Assembly: GCF_010183535.1 (NCBI RefSeq)
Contig: NC_071330.1
Coordinates: 11,017,717-11,081,716 of the forward strand
Length of the DNA stretch: 64,000 nucleotides
Reading direction: 5' to 3'
Source: Caenorhabditis remanei
Lineage: Eukaryota; Nematoda; Chromadorea; Rhabditida; Rhabditidae
This document shows, piece by piece, positions 1 through 11,226 of this stretch (the first letter of the stretch is position 1; each line of letters starts with the position of its first letter). Position numbers and translations under genes: made by a program. Below the pieces are notes generated by a model. It saw only the letters and a list, made by a program, of their open reading frames with translations. It had not been told where the DNA came from and searched no databases.

Positions 1-3000
1 ACAATGCTATTGATTCAAAAGGGCGTCTGAAATTTGAAACTTCTCCTGCTGATTCCGATACAGTACTCGGGAAAGCTGGTTATATTTCACCAGAAGAGCA
101 CGGAGGGCTGATTAGATATGATGAATATTATTCAGAAGATGTTGATAGTAAGATTAGAAAATGATAAGAAGACGAAAAAGAAGAGAAGATTTTCAGTGTT
201 TGCTTATACAAATGGAAGATATCCCAATCAATTCGGAGCATGCCAATTGAGAGATTACGGTAGATACAGATATAAATTTGTGAGAACTATTGGATATGCA
301 TTCACTGCTGTAACTGTTCCGGAGAATCTTCCGATTTACTCGTGAGGATGAATAAGAGATCTTAAACTTCTTAGAGTTATTTCATTTTCAGAATCTTCGG
401 ATATGACGATGGTCTTCCTGAACCAACCACAATTCTTCCCTCGACTGTATCTCTATCTCATAATCAATACATTTTCTGGACGAATCCAATTTGGACAATT
501 CTCAAGAACTCGACAAATGGAACACAAGGAGTTGGTTCCATCAATCTTCCGTGGACTCCTCCAGTCAGTGCATCTCCGATTGAACCAACAAATGTTTGTC
601 TTCTTTCTGGAAATCTTTCAATTCTTTCGAGATGTGGACAAGTTGATCGAATGCTTCAATTCTTCGATAAGACTCATGTATACATTGGTTTCATTGACTC
701 TGTTTATGGAGCGGTGGACACTTTTATCTATTCTTATATCGGTCTTGCATTCAAGAGCCAAAATAATTTATGTGGGATTCCGGTCCAATCGATTAGAGAA
801 TTTTATAAGCATGGAGTTGGCGTACGTTTTTGAAAATCAATAGTTTTCCATCTCGCAACAATTATTTTATTTCAGTCGACCGTCGTTGCTGGAGATGATT
901 ACACTGATGTGACATCCAAAGGATTCATTCCAACTGGGAATATAATTGGATACACAATCGACTGTAACCACGCTCCAAATGGACAAATAGTGATAACTAT
1001 TCCCGATGGACTCTCCACAATTTCTACAGTATCTGGATTCACGTCCCCGACGTCTTCTTCTCTTGTTGGATTCTATGTTGAACCTGTGAAAATAGTCGGT
1101 GCTCCCACTTCTGGGGGTGAACAAGGATACTATCTGGATCCAGATGGAACGCCTTCTGAAATTGACATTCTGGATATTTCAAATGTTTGTCTGTTTACTG
1201 CCAATCTGACTGTTGTGTCAAGATGTGGATACGCGAGTAATTTGTATTTGTATTATGATGTAGATGACAATTTCTACTTCGTTGGATTGTATTCTTTTGG
1301 GAGAAATGTGACATCAAAGATGATCGGAGTCGCATTTGAGAATGATGAAAACGATTGCGGACTCAATTTGGTTCCTATCAGGGAACTGTATAAGGAAGGA
1401 GTAGGGGTAAGTGAAATAGATTTCAATTTTCCAATTTTCAAACGAATAAATTTTAGTACAACGTAGTGGCTGGGGATGAGTACTCTTCTCTTCTTGCCAA
1501 TGGATTCAATATAACTGGAAATATTGTTGGATACACTGTTGACTGCAAAGATGCAAAAGATAACCTTGTCTACGGAGATATGCCAGCTTATGAGTTCTCA
1601 ACAACTCCGTCTGCTTCCGTCTCCACGTCATCTGTCAAACCAAACTCTAGAGATGGATTTTATGTAGAACCAGTTGTGATAATAGAGAAAACAGTCTCAG
1701 AAGGAGAACAGGGATATTCGGTTAATGATGGAACTCAGAATGTATTGAACACTTCAAATGTTTGTATCTTCACGGCGAATTCAACAGTTTATTCAAGATG
1801 TGGATTCGCTAAGCCATTGTATCTCTATTATGACACATCTGATGATTTCTATTTCATTGGAATCCAAAGTTACGGACGAGAAGTGACACAGAAAGAAATT
1901 GGTCAAGCATTCCAGACGGATGAGAATATTTGTGGACTCGATTTGGTGCCGATTCGGGAATTGTACAAAGAAGGAGTTGGGGTGAGTATTAGTAAACTCT
2001 CGCTGCCGGTAATTTCAAAAATTCAATCATTTTTCTATTTTTAGCAGAATTTCCAGAATTTTGAAAAAAACTAGCATGTACACCTGAATTAATGGAAAAT
2101 TTCAGTATTATGTGGTTGCTGGAGACGACTACTCAACTCTTCTTTCATCTGGATACACATTAACTGGAAATATCATGGGATACACTGTCGATTGCAAAGA
2201 TTCAATCGAGAATTTTGTGTATGGAGACATCCCTGATTACGACTTCACCACACTCGCCACCACAACCGGATCCTCTCTTCCAACAGTAGCACCCAACTTA
2301 ACAGACATCACTTCTCTCTATGTATTCCCGTTGGAAAATGTGTCAATGCCTGGAGGACTTCTGGGAACAAGTGGTTTCACGAGTGGAAGCGGACATGGAG
2401 AATCTCGGAATGGAGCCATTCCTGTCTGTATTTTCACGGCAAATCAGTCGTTTCTACCATTTTGTGGAGACGCGAGGCCTCTTTATCAGTATTTCGATTT
2501 GGACTCTAAATTTCATTTTGTGGGAATTCAAAGCTTCGGAAGAAATGTAGAATCAACGCAACTTGGGCTCGCTTTTGCTTCTCCTGAAAATGATTGTGGA
2601 CTGAAATTGAGACCAATGAGGGAACTTTATAAACAAGGAGTTGGGGTGAGTTCGAATAACTTCTACTAGTTTACCTTTTCTCGTTTTTCAGTATACTGTG
2701 GTTGCTGGTAATAACTATGCTAAACTGATATCCGACGGATACTCTCTGACTGGAAATATTCTGGGATACACAGTTCGATGCAAGGATCCAGTTGAGAAGA
2801 TGATATGTGCACATTATCCTTCCAATTGGACAACTACAACTGTCACAACAACTCCTTTTTCTACAACTACAACTGCTATTCCCACAACAACTCCCTACAA
2901 TTTGAGTGCTCCGCTGCCGAAACTCAATTGTGATATTATTGTGAGTTGAAGAAATGAGTTGGAAATCTGAAAATATAGGTTTAGAAAAACTACGGAGATC

Positions 3001-6000
3001 TTCGTTGGCGAATGGTTCAATTTGAAAGATATATGGAAGTGGGAGACAACTTCACAATGACTGGACATATTTGGCCGAACGCTTCAGAGTTAGTATAGAG
3101 TATCTGAGACTTCTGAACAGACAAAACACCTTTTTTCAGATCAAATGTCAATTTGTATATTGGCTTGAACCCCAAGTGGCTCCAGTCCTACATCTCAATT
3201 CATATCACAATGAGATGGTGGAGAAGTGACATCATCTATAACTACTTCTGGGTCAGTTTATCCTCTCACTATCCCAAAATAACTATATTTTCATATTTCA
3301 GGGAAAATGGAATTACGGACTCGAAACGTTCTCATCTCGTCCATTCACGAAGGGACTTCCATATGTTTTGTCCATTGTGTGAGTTTCTTTTTTGATGGAA
3401 TTGGAGTCTTGATGTCTAAAAGTAGACATTTTCAGAAGAGGATCCAATTATTACGACGTCTATGGAAATGGAATTCACATCAAAAAGTATTGGATTGTGG
3501 GAACAGTAAGCAGTCACTCAGTTGGTGGAATGATGGGATATCGAGAATGGACAATTGATACGGTTCAGATGTGAGGATAAATGGGAAGCGCGTTTTTCAT
3601 GCAGTCTGTCTGTGTGTCTGTAGAAGGGATTGCGTCTGAGCAGCTGGTTTAGAACATGTTCTGTTCGATCTTTTTCGATATTTTGTCTTTTTTTCTATTT
3701 CTCATATTCTATTTTTTAAATGACTTTTCATCAGAATTGGGCTTTAGGGATTGTGTACAAACTTCAACTACTTCTGCATCAACTAGCAAAAGTTCAACGT
3801 CAACGAATCCGGAAACTCTACCAACATCAATACTTCCCACAACTTTTGAAGCATCAAATACAACTCAAGCGTCCACTCTCACAACTTCTACAACACCTAC
3901 AACGTCAAATACAACTCTAAAAAGTTTACCAGCCACGTTTACAACTATCGCTAATAATACAGACGGAACAACAAAATCATCAACAATTTCTTCAACTTTT
4001 ACAACTCTCACAACAACTTTTGAAACACCCACAACTACTCGTTCGCCATCAACAACACCTTACAACTTGTCTGCTCCACTGCCCCTTCTGGAATGCAACA
4101 CAATCGTCTGTTCCTATATTTTTGAAATTTAAACTATCAAACGGGTTTCAGAGTGAGTACGGTGATCTTCGATGGCGTTCGGTTGTTTTTGGAAGAAGCA
4201 TGGAAGTTGGGGACAATATAACATTGACTGGATATATCTGGAAAAACGCTACAGAGTGAAAAATTAATTGAATTTAAATAGAAATGTTGAACGTCAGTTT
4301 TCAGTTCGAATGTCAATTTCTATTTGGGATTCAATCCTATATTTGGGAACACCAATATACCTCTTCATATCTCACAACGATTGACGAGTACTCGGAATAT
4401 TTATAATAATTATTGGGTTGGGTTTTCATGTCGGTTTTTGGTTGTAGTATGTGTTCTTTCAGTATCAATGGGGACAAGAAGCATATTCTCCACGTGTATT
4501 CACACAAGGATCTTCATTTGTTATTTCTGTTGTGTGAGATACAAAATAACTTAATTGTTGTGAAGAGAATGGTTTCAGCAAAACAACAAATTCATACCAA
4601 ATTTACGGAAATGGGAAACTTATGATAAACTTTGGATTTCGAGGAACAGCTTCTCAAAATGCAATTGGAAGTTTGATAGCTTATAGAGAATGGACAATTG
4701 ACTCGGTTAGAATGTGAGTTGTTTTGTATCGTACAGGCACACAGACAGACACACAGAACTGCGCCATTTCCGAGATTCAGTCTTACTTTTTCCCCTCTTT
4801 ATAGGAAGTTTCAATGCAAATCTGATTATTTCTTTATTCAGGGACTGTGCCCGCCCACCAACTTCAACTACACCTACAAAAACTACATCCCCGGCTACAG
4901 TAACCTCTACAACAATTATCACAACATCTCCTTACAACTTGACAGTTCCATTGCCAACACTTCAATGCAATTCTGAAATTGTTTGTTATTTTTCCTCTAA
5001 CTTTGTCATTCAATCCTTTCATTTTTCAGACTAACTACGGTAATCTTCTTGATCGTCCTGTCAATTTTGGCAGACTTCTGGAGACTGGTGATAATATTAC
5101 TTTGACTGGATTTGTCTGGGGAAATGCAACACTGTAAGAATTCCGAAATTCCTATTTCGCTTTAATAGAACCATTTTGATTAATTCTTCATTTCCCACTC
5201 TTTTTTCCATGAGTGGTAAAGCGCTGCTGTGAAAACCCTCTGGTGGGAATCCTGAAAAAACTCATTTTTTCAGATCAAATGTGAATTTCTATCTTGGTTT
5301 CAATCCGACATTTGGAGTTACAGTAATTCCAGTTCACATAAATCAGAGATGGCTTGAAAACAACGTGATCATTTATAACAACTACAATGTACGTTTCGTC
5401 TGAATTATTATTAGGTAATCGATTTTTTTCATTAAAGAGTCGCTGGGGAGACTATCAAGAATATTCACCGAGACCATTTACTAGAGGTCAGCCATTCGTT
5501 CTTTCTGTTATGTAAGTGGAACCTTTCTTTTTAATTTTACCTTTTTATTTTCAGTAGAGCCGCGAATTCTCATATAATTTATGGAAATGGTGAACAGATC
5601 AAAGTGTTCAACTACCGTGGAGATGCTTCTATCAACCAAATTGGAAGTTTGATTGCATATGACCACTGGACTATTGATACAGTGTCAATGTGAGTTTTAT
5701 TGGATTTTTGATTTCAATAACTTATGGTTTAAGGGTTTGTCCAAACCTTTTGACAACTTCTACTATTTCCTCAACCACTGCAACTTCAACTACACTTACA
5801 ACAACAACTCCGTCAACTTCAACTACACTTACAACAACATCTCCGTCAACTTCTACCCTGACAACTACAACTACAATTACAACGCTCCCAACTTCCACTC
5901 CAACAACAACAACATCTGCGACTTCAACTACTACACCATCGTCGATTTCTACTTCTACCAGCTCATCAACATCCACTACAACAACTACAACTTCTGCTAC

Positions 6001-6550
6001 AACTCCCACAACAGCTCCGGCAACTTCTACTCCAACAACTGCAACTTCCACAACAACTACTGTGACTTCAACCACGCTTACAACTTCGACAACATCTACT
6101 CCAATCACCACAAAAACACCAACCACTTCTACTCCAATCACGACTACAAAACTTCCTTTATTAGGTTTCAAAACTTTTTAAAAACTCTAAACTAACAGTT
6201 TTCAGGAACATGTCCCGGTGGAATAGTTACTCTGAGCAAAGGAGATTCCAACGATCCTCAACAGATTATAGACGCACACTACGGAGAGTGGGTGACAGAA
6301 CTTTACAACAACAATCACTGATTCTTTCAGAATAACGACATCTGGCTACAAGAGTTATATGATTGTATACTGTCAATCTCTTCCCGGATACAGTATCTAT
6401 ATGATGTTTAATGTGAATCAAGGTGGCTCTGCACCCACTCGTGACTATCAAGAGGTTCAATTGGAATGTTCTTTGTTGGAGGCAACAAGTGTTTGGACAT
6501 ATTTTGGAAGGAATATCACCAGCGTTTCATGTCAACAAGCACGCAATTAA
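1..6550 (+). CDS. large multi-domain galectin-repeat protein, 5' end outside window
   Basis: Partial gene; the window opens inside an exon. The exons read are 1-147, 197-341, 392-821, 876-1406, 1457-1981, 2106-2645, 2692-2940, 2985-3088, 3140-3251, 3302-3378, 3436-3570, 3748-4105, 4152-4255, 4305-4416, 4463-4533, 4579-4713, 4842-4980, 5030-5133, 5274-5388, 5438-5511, 5555-5689, 5734-6164, 6206-6287 and 6331-6550. They give about 1690 residues in one open frame. The N-terminal part is a series of ~175-180-aa modules (each starting near VVAGDDY and ending near RELYKEGVG), one exon per module. Then come three galectin-like domains (YGDLRWR, MEVGDN, NVNFYLGFNP, REWTIDTV), separated by Thr/Ser-rich linkers. 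A cysteine-containing C-terminal domain follows. Galectin folds bind beta-galactosides, but the usual sugar-contact residues are only partly kept (H, R, N and WG present, the E-R pair altered). Probably extracellular. An AATAAA lies near 6591. I do not recognise the specific gene. Confidence 0.75.
392..2940 (+). repeat. tandem exon-encoded protein modules (four full, one truncated)
   Basis: Exons 392-821, 876-1406, 1457-1981 and 2106-2645 each encode one copy of the same module. Exon 2692-2940 encodes only its N-terminal half, fused to a Thr-rich linker. Exons 876-2940 are phase 0 at both ends, so copies can be added or lost without a frameshift. Shared anchors are GNIxGYTVDCKD near the start, a VCxFTAN segment with cysteines in the middle, and a CGLxLxPxRELYKxGVG end. 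I do not recognise the module as a named family. Confidence 0.8.
2985..5689 (+). repeat. three tandem galectin-like domains with matching exon structure
   Basis: The three domains occupy exons 2985-3570, 4152-4713 and 5030-5689. Each uses four exons of nearly identical length (104/112/77/135, 104/112/71/135 and 104/115/74/135 bases) with the same phases. Each is followed by an exon starting with a Cys-containing segment and a Thr/Ser linker. This is direct sequence evidence for duplication of the whole exon set. The galectin assignment rests on the VGDN, NVNFYLGFNP, HI..R, WG and W.IDTV landmarks. Confidence 0.8.
5734..6164 (+). repeat. Thr/Ser-rich low-complexity (mucin-like) linker exon
   Basis: Over about 400 bases nearly every codon is ACx or TCx, giving a linker of Thr and Ser with scattered Pro. 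Such linkers in secreted proteins are usually O-glycosylated. The biased composition also produces long open frames on the opposite strand and in other phases (for example 5722-6171 minus and 5653-6195 plus), which are artefacts. Confidence 0.8.
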
Positions 6551-6766
6551 ACATTCGGTTTTATTACAACTACCATCCTTTTATAATTGAAAATAAAATA
6601 TATCTATCCAAAAATTATAATGGGAGTGTCTGTCTCGGAGTATCTCCATTTTCGCAAGATTCAGAATTGTGAGAACACAGAAGAAAATAAGAATGATTTA
6701 TTTCATCATTTCAAATCCATTTCAAATATTTTATTACTAAACCCAAGTTGTTGTTTTCTTCTTTTA

Positions 6767-9680
6767 TTACATTGCAATTGTACTTGCACCACCAGTTGAA
6801 GTCATACTTCCAGTTGTTCCTCCAGTTGTTCCACTTGTTGTTCCACCCGTCGTTCCACCAGTTCTTCCAACAGTTGTACCTCCTCCAGTTGTTCCTCCAA
6901 CCGTTATGGCCCCAGTTGTCGTGTTTCCAAATCCAACTCCAGTTATTCCTCCAGTTGTTCCAGAAGCATCACATCCGTATCGTTTGTACATACCACGGTA
7001 CCTGAATCATCACATCTGTGTCAAATTCTTCAACTATTCCCCAAGAACTCACCAGAATCCATAAACAGTCCGTCTCAAAACATAGAAGATGCCTCCAATT
7101 ATAGCAACTCCGACAATTGATCCAATGATAAATCCAATGTAAAGTCCCCAAGCCCACCACTTTCCAGGCATGTAAATTGCATCACTACTGTTATCAGATT
7201 GTTGAAGAAGTACTCCGGCAGCCGCATTACTCGCCAGTCGTTTTGATGATGGAGTTGTTGTTGCGACGAGTGCTTTTGGAGGATCGTCTTGTGGACTCGC
7301 AAGTGACTCTTTTCCCTCCGCGACTTTCTCGCCGTCTTTCGCACTTAACACCTTTTTATCTTTGACTTGGTCAGCTTTAGTCTTCTCAATATATGTTTTT
7401 CCGGCTTCGATTTGCTGAAAACGAGCAAATTTCCGATCATTCTGTTGGGCGAATGAGAAATAATATTGACACATACCGCAGAGTAAATACCAAATGGTGC
7501 CAAATCGTCGGACTCCTCAAAGAAGAAAGAGATTCTTGCTGCTTCATCCATTTTGTATCCATCAGAATCAGAAACAACGACTTCACGGAACATGTTGGCC
7601 ACGTAGAACTGTAGAAAATAAAAAAGTTAACATGTCTTTTGAACGAGGCACCGACCTCAGAAGGTAACACTCCGTTATCTTTCTTTCCGTATCCAAAGCC
7701 AAACTCAATTGCATAATGTTCTGTTGTCAAACCTGGACTTCTCAATTCAATAACCGAAGCACGCCCGTTCTTTGGCCAAATAACAAGACCATTGAGTGGC
7801 AAAATGAACAATTCGAACTTTGGTTTGCACTTCGGGGCGACTGAATCGGAATCGTGTCCCTGGGCATCAATGCAAACTTTGAATGCCTTAGTTTTAGGTT
7901 TCAAATAAATAGTTGTCTTCCAACCGCCTCCTTTCTTCATATTCATTTTAACAATATGTCCCATGTTGCATGCGGCTGTACACGGCTTCCATTCATGATC
8001 CGTGGTCCATGTATCTTGTTTTGGCAGAGTTATAAATGAGTTTGTTCTGTGAAACACGTCAGACTTCTGTAAATTTCCAACATGTCGTATATTCAGAAGT
8101 GAGACGATCTACCTTTCCAATTCCTTCTAAAGTGAAAGATCGAATTATTTCGAAAAGTCCATCGTCATTCGTATCCCATCTCGGAACACTGTATACATCT
8201 GGGACGACAGCATCCTTCAGATCAGGAATCCCTGTTGGGTTGGAACATCCCAATTCATTTGTCAAAAGAATGTTGTTTGTATTTCTACCGGGACACAAGT
8301 TGTCATTCATTTTCAGTGTATCTATAGAATTCGCTGGTTCCAATTTTTTCGTTGTACCTCCATGATTGACATCCGAGATACTGGCCTTTGTGTTACACAG
8401 TTGAATTCTGGAAGACTACAAACTTTGAATGTTATAACCAGTTTCCTACCCTTGACATGTCCCAAAGTCCACAGCTCCAGAAGTTATTTGTCCGAGTGGG
8501 CTGGGATCTTTTACGTAAAGAACTCTCATCGGATGTGGATAACATTCGAGTGTGAGACCATTAGTCTGAACTCATTTCATTTGATTTTTTCTATGTATTT
8601 TGATAATCGAAATTAATGCTTGTTACAAAGTGATTGCATGTTTAGAACATTTCTGAGAAACATCAACCGCGTGTTTCAAAAGATCATCCCACTTACTTCA
8701 TCTATAGGAAGGTCCAGTGTGCTTCCGGTAACTTGAACTTTTCCGCATCTGCTGAATCCCTTGAACTGTCCAAACGTGTTAAACTTTGTGAGATCGGTGG
8801 GAGGTTTGAATGTTCCGGCCGTGACTGGTAATAAAAGTTGCCACGGTTCAGGTGGAAGATAGTCTTTGTCTGAAAACGGAACGATTGATTGAAATCAAAG
8901 CTGAGTAGACCCTACTTGTAGTATCTCCAACAGGAGGTGGTGTGCTTTGTGTGGATCCTGGTGAGGGAATGAGAAGAAGAAGGAGAGTTAGCGAAGAGGT
9001 GTAACCTGAAAACTTTGTTTTTAGTGTTCAGAAAATTGCAACGGAGATGTTTTGTAAACTTTCATTTTATTGTCACCTACTTATGAGTTTTTTTCAAAAA
9101 ATTGTTTTGTTTTAATTTGGCAACAAAAATAAGTGATTCTTTGAGAGATACCCAGCCGAAAAATGATGAGACAAGCTAGACAGTTTGGTGATTAGCAATA
9201 AAAAACGAGATTCATTTAAAACATGTTACATTACTCTGAATCAAGGCTGTCGTACGGCCGGCCGCGGCCCTCGGCTTTTAGGGCCGTCGACGCTGCGGAT
9301 AAACCAAATGGGCTGAAATTTTGTACATCGACTAATCTTTCGATCCTCTACAAGGCCGCCTGAAGAAGCGAAAATTTTCCATGGCTGGGAACTGAGATAT
9401 AAAATCGCCACACGGCCTTTTTGACAGTCTTTTCCTGAACGACTTAATTTCCCAATTTTCTAAATCTTCTTGATTTCCTTTGCCCCGCCCCGTGATCTAC
9501 GAGTACCCTAATGCTAGTCTCTGAGAATCAGGGTTCTGGAACATTCTAAAAACTCGTTTTATTGGGGGGGGGGGGGGGGGGACTCCAACTTAAGATTATT
9601 CCTTGATTCTACCCTGGACGACGAAAGAAACTCATGCTCCCAACATTCCATCTCTAAGCATTACCTTTCATTGTGACCAT
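6767..9680 (-). CDS. predicted secreted-entry single-pass membrane protein, unknown family
   Basis: Exons on the minus strand: 9665-9680, 8916-9005, 8697-8869, 8450-8565, 8113-8407, 7656-8066, 7477-7608, 7053-7414 and 6767-7001, giving 609 aa. The tiny first exon (ATGGTC then ATGAAA) joins to a run of leucines that makes a convincing signal peptide; this is why I chose this start. A long Cys-containing ectodomain follows (CYPHP, CPGR, CTAACNMGH, CIDAQGH). Next is a Lys/Glu-rich stretch, then one membrane segment (WWAWGLYIGFIIGSIVGVAI) and a short tail dominated by Gly-Thr repeats. Topology is inferred: N-terminus outside, tail in the cytoplasm. I recognise no named domain. It converges on the lectin gene, leaving about 216 bp for both 3' ends. 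Confidence 0.7.
9245..9430. repeat. possible dispersed repeat, GC-rich
   Basis: The block starts with a GC-rich, partly palindromic stretch (GGCCGGCCGCGGCC) unlike the surrounding AT-rich intron. It ends near a second GGCC-containing stretch. The composition suggests an inserted non-autonomous element. I could not find clear terminal inverted repeats or a second copy in the window. Confidence 0.3.
9564..9581. repeat. poly-G tract (18 G)
   Basis: Eighteen consecutive G on the plus strand. Long mono-G runs occur in Caenorhabditis genomes and are known to depend on the helicase DOG-1 (FANCJ type) for stable replication because they can form G-quadruplexes. Confidence 0.9.
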
Positions 9681-11226
9681 TGTCTGATGCTCGGAGGTTC
9701 TCCTCTTTGCAAAGATTCTGGCTGATTGAGCAATAACCAATTCGTTAGCGAAACGAGTGTTGAATCGATTCGAACTGTTGTTATGAGGGGGTACTAGAGA
9801 ATTTATAGATAACGATCTGGTACGTGGATTTCTGACACCAAAATCTAAAAACGACACGTTGGAGTTTCTATGAGAATTTGGTTGATGACGTGAAGAACTT
9901 GTTTGGATTCTGAATCCTGATAAAATCACGTGAAATATTCTGTTGTTAATAGGGGCTCATTGGAACTATTTGTCAGGTTTGAGTTCAGAAATGAGTGATG
10001 CCTGAAATCAGAACTGCTTTAATGGAATTGATAGTGGAAATCAGTTTTACGCCACTTTTCAATTGATGCCTGAATTGCGAAAATGTGAAATTTATGACAA
10101 AATCGATGCCAGTCTGAAACTGAAAATCGTCTGAATCTGAACGTCAGTTGACGAAATTGAACTTTAAACATCAAATAATTAGAGGGAAAAGTTAGAATAA
10201 GTTTAGCTATTTCAGACTTTGAATTAGCGAAACTTCAGGGTTTCAACTATTATTTCTTTTCATTTTCTTCTCTCTTTTATAGAATTTTTCCAGGTTTCAC
10301 AGATCAAGAAAAACCAAGATTTTGGTATCTCTACCTGTCCAGGTTGTTGTATAGCATACTGTTGTATAGCGTACTTGTGTTGTACTTGTCGTTTCACGGA
10401 CCGGGTGGAAATTTTTTTGTACTTTCACACCCCGAAAATTCATTTTAATCTGAGGCGACCGGGTCAACCCTGTGTGTCTCCAAGATAGGCCACCCTCTCA
10501 ATTAGAAATTGAAAACCTGCTACCGTAGTACCACCATAGATCTTCCAATTCAGTCGTTTTTCAATTATTCCAGCTATTTTCGTACAGATCTGGAAGATCA
10601 ATTCCTCATTTTTGATCAGTTCCTCTTCCGCCTTCTAGATTTGCATTATCACTGAACGCGAATCGCTATCCCCCCCAATAAGCTGACTCATTACTTTCCC
10701 ACTCTCATGACCCATATCCATGTCCTTTCTCTCCCTCCATCTCAAGTCAGCGAAGCCTTGACTTTTCCAAAACATTCACGAGTATTGTTGTTGAGATCCC
10801 TCCTTCCGAAATAAAAACATTTTCTCATTGAAAAATGAGTCAAAACATTCCCCCGGAAGACTGCCCACCTGTCATTGAGAAAAAAAAGAAAACAAAAACA
10901 TTTTACAGTAAGATTTGTTTATTCTGAGGAAGAAAATATTGTCCCCGGGTAATTCTAGGCTACTGTAGAAGTCTAGGTTATTGTAAAAGAATAGGAGGAT
11001 TGACACTTTTCAATTGGAATCAGAACATTTCCACTGAAATCCTCTCATCATTTTCCTGAATTGAGCATTTCTCCTTTTTCTCATTTTATCATTAGAACAC
11101 TTATTCCCGTTTCTAAAAAAAAGTCCCTAGAACTTAGCACAACTCTCAAAAAAGTTAATAAACCGAAACTACTAAACGGGGAATTTTAAATGATACATAA
11201 AAAGGCGGAATGATGATTCGAGGGAA
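9681..11226. other. intergenic: upstream region of the membrane-protein gene
   Basis: About 1.5 kb between the 9680 start and the 3' end of the bZIP gene; both genes are on the minus strand. The DNA is AT-rich, with no open frame of convincing composition and no RNA gene recognised. It probably holds the bZIP 3' UTR on its right and the membrane-gene promoter on its left. Confidence 0.5.

Larger units (their letters stand above)
9006..9664 (-). other. first intron of the membrane-protein gene
   Basis: 659-bp intron between the signal-peptide start exon and the next exon. It holds a GC-rich repeat-like segment (9245-9430) and an 18-nt G tract (9564-9581), both listed separately. No coding potential was seen. 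Confidence 0.55.

Noticed and set aside
5722..6171. 149-codon minus-strand open frame (Val-rich)
   Set aside because: It is the antisense shadow of the Thr/Ser-rich linker exon; the composition is explained by ACx/TCx codons.
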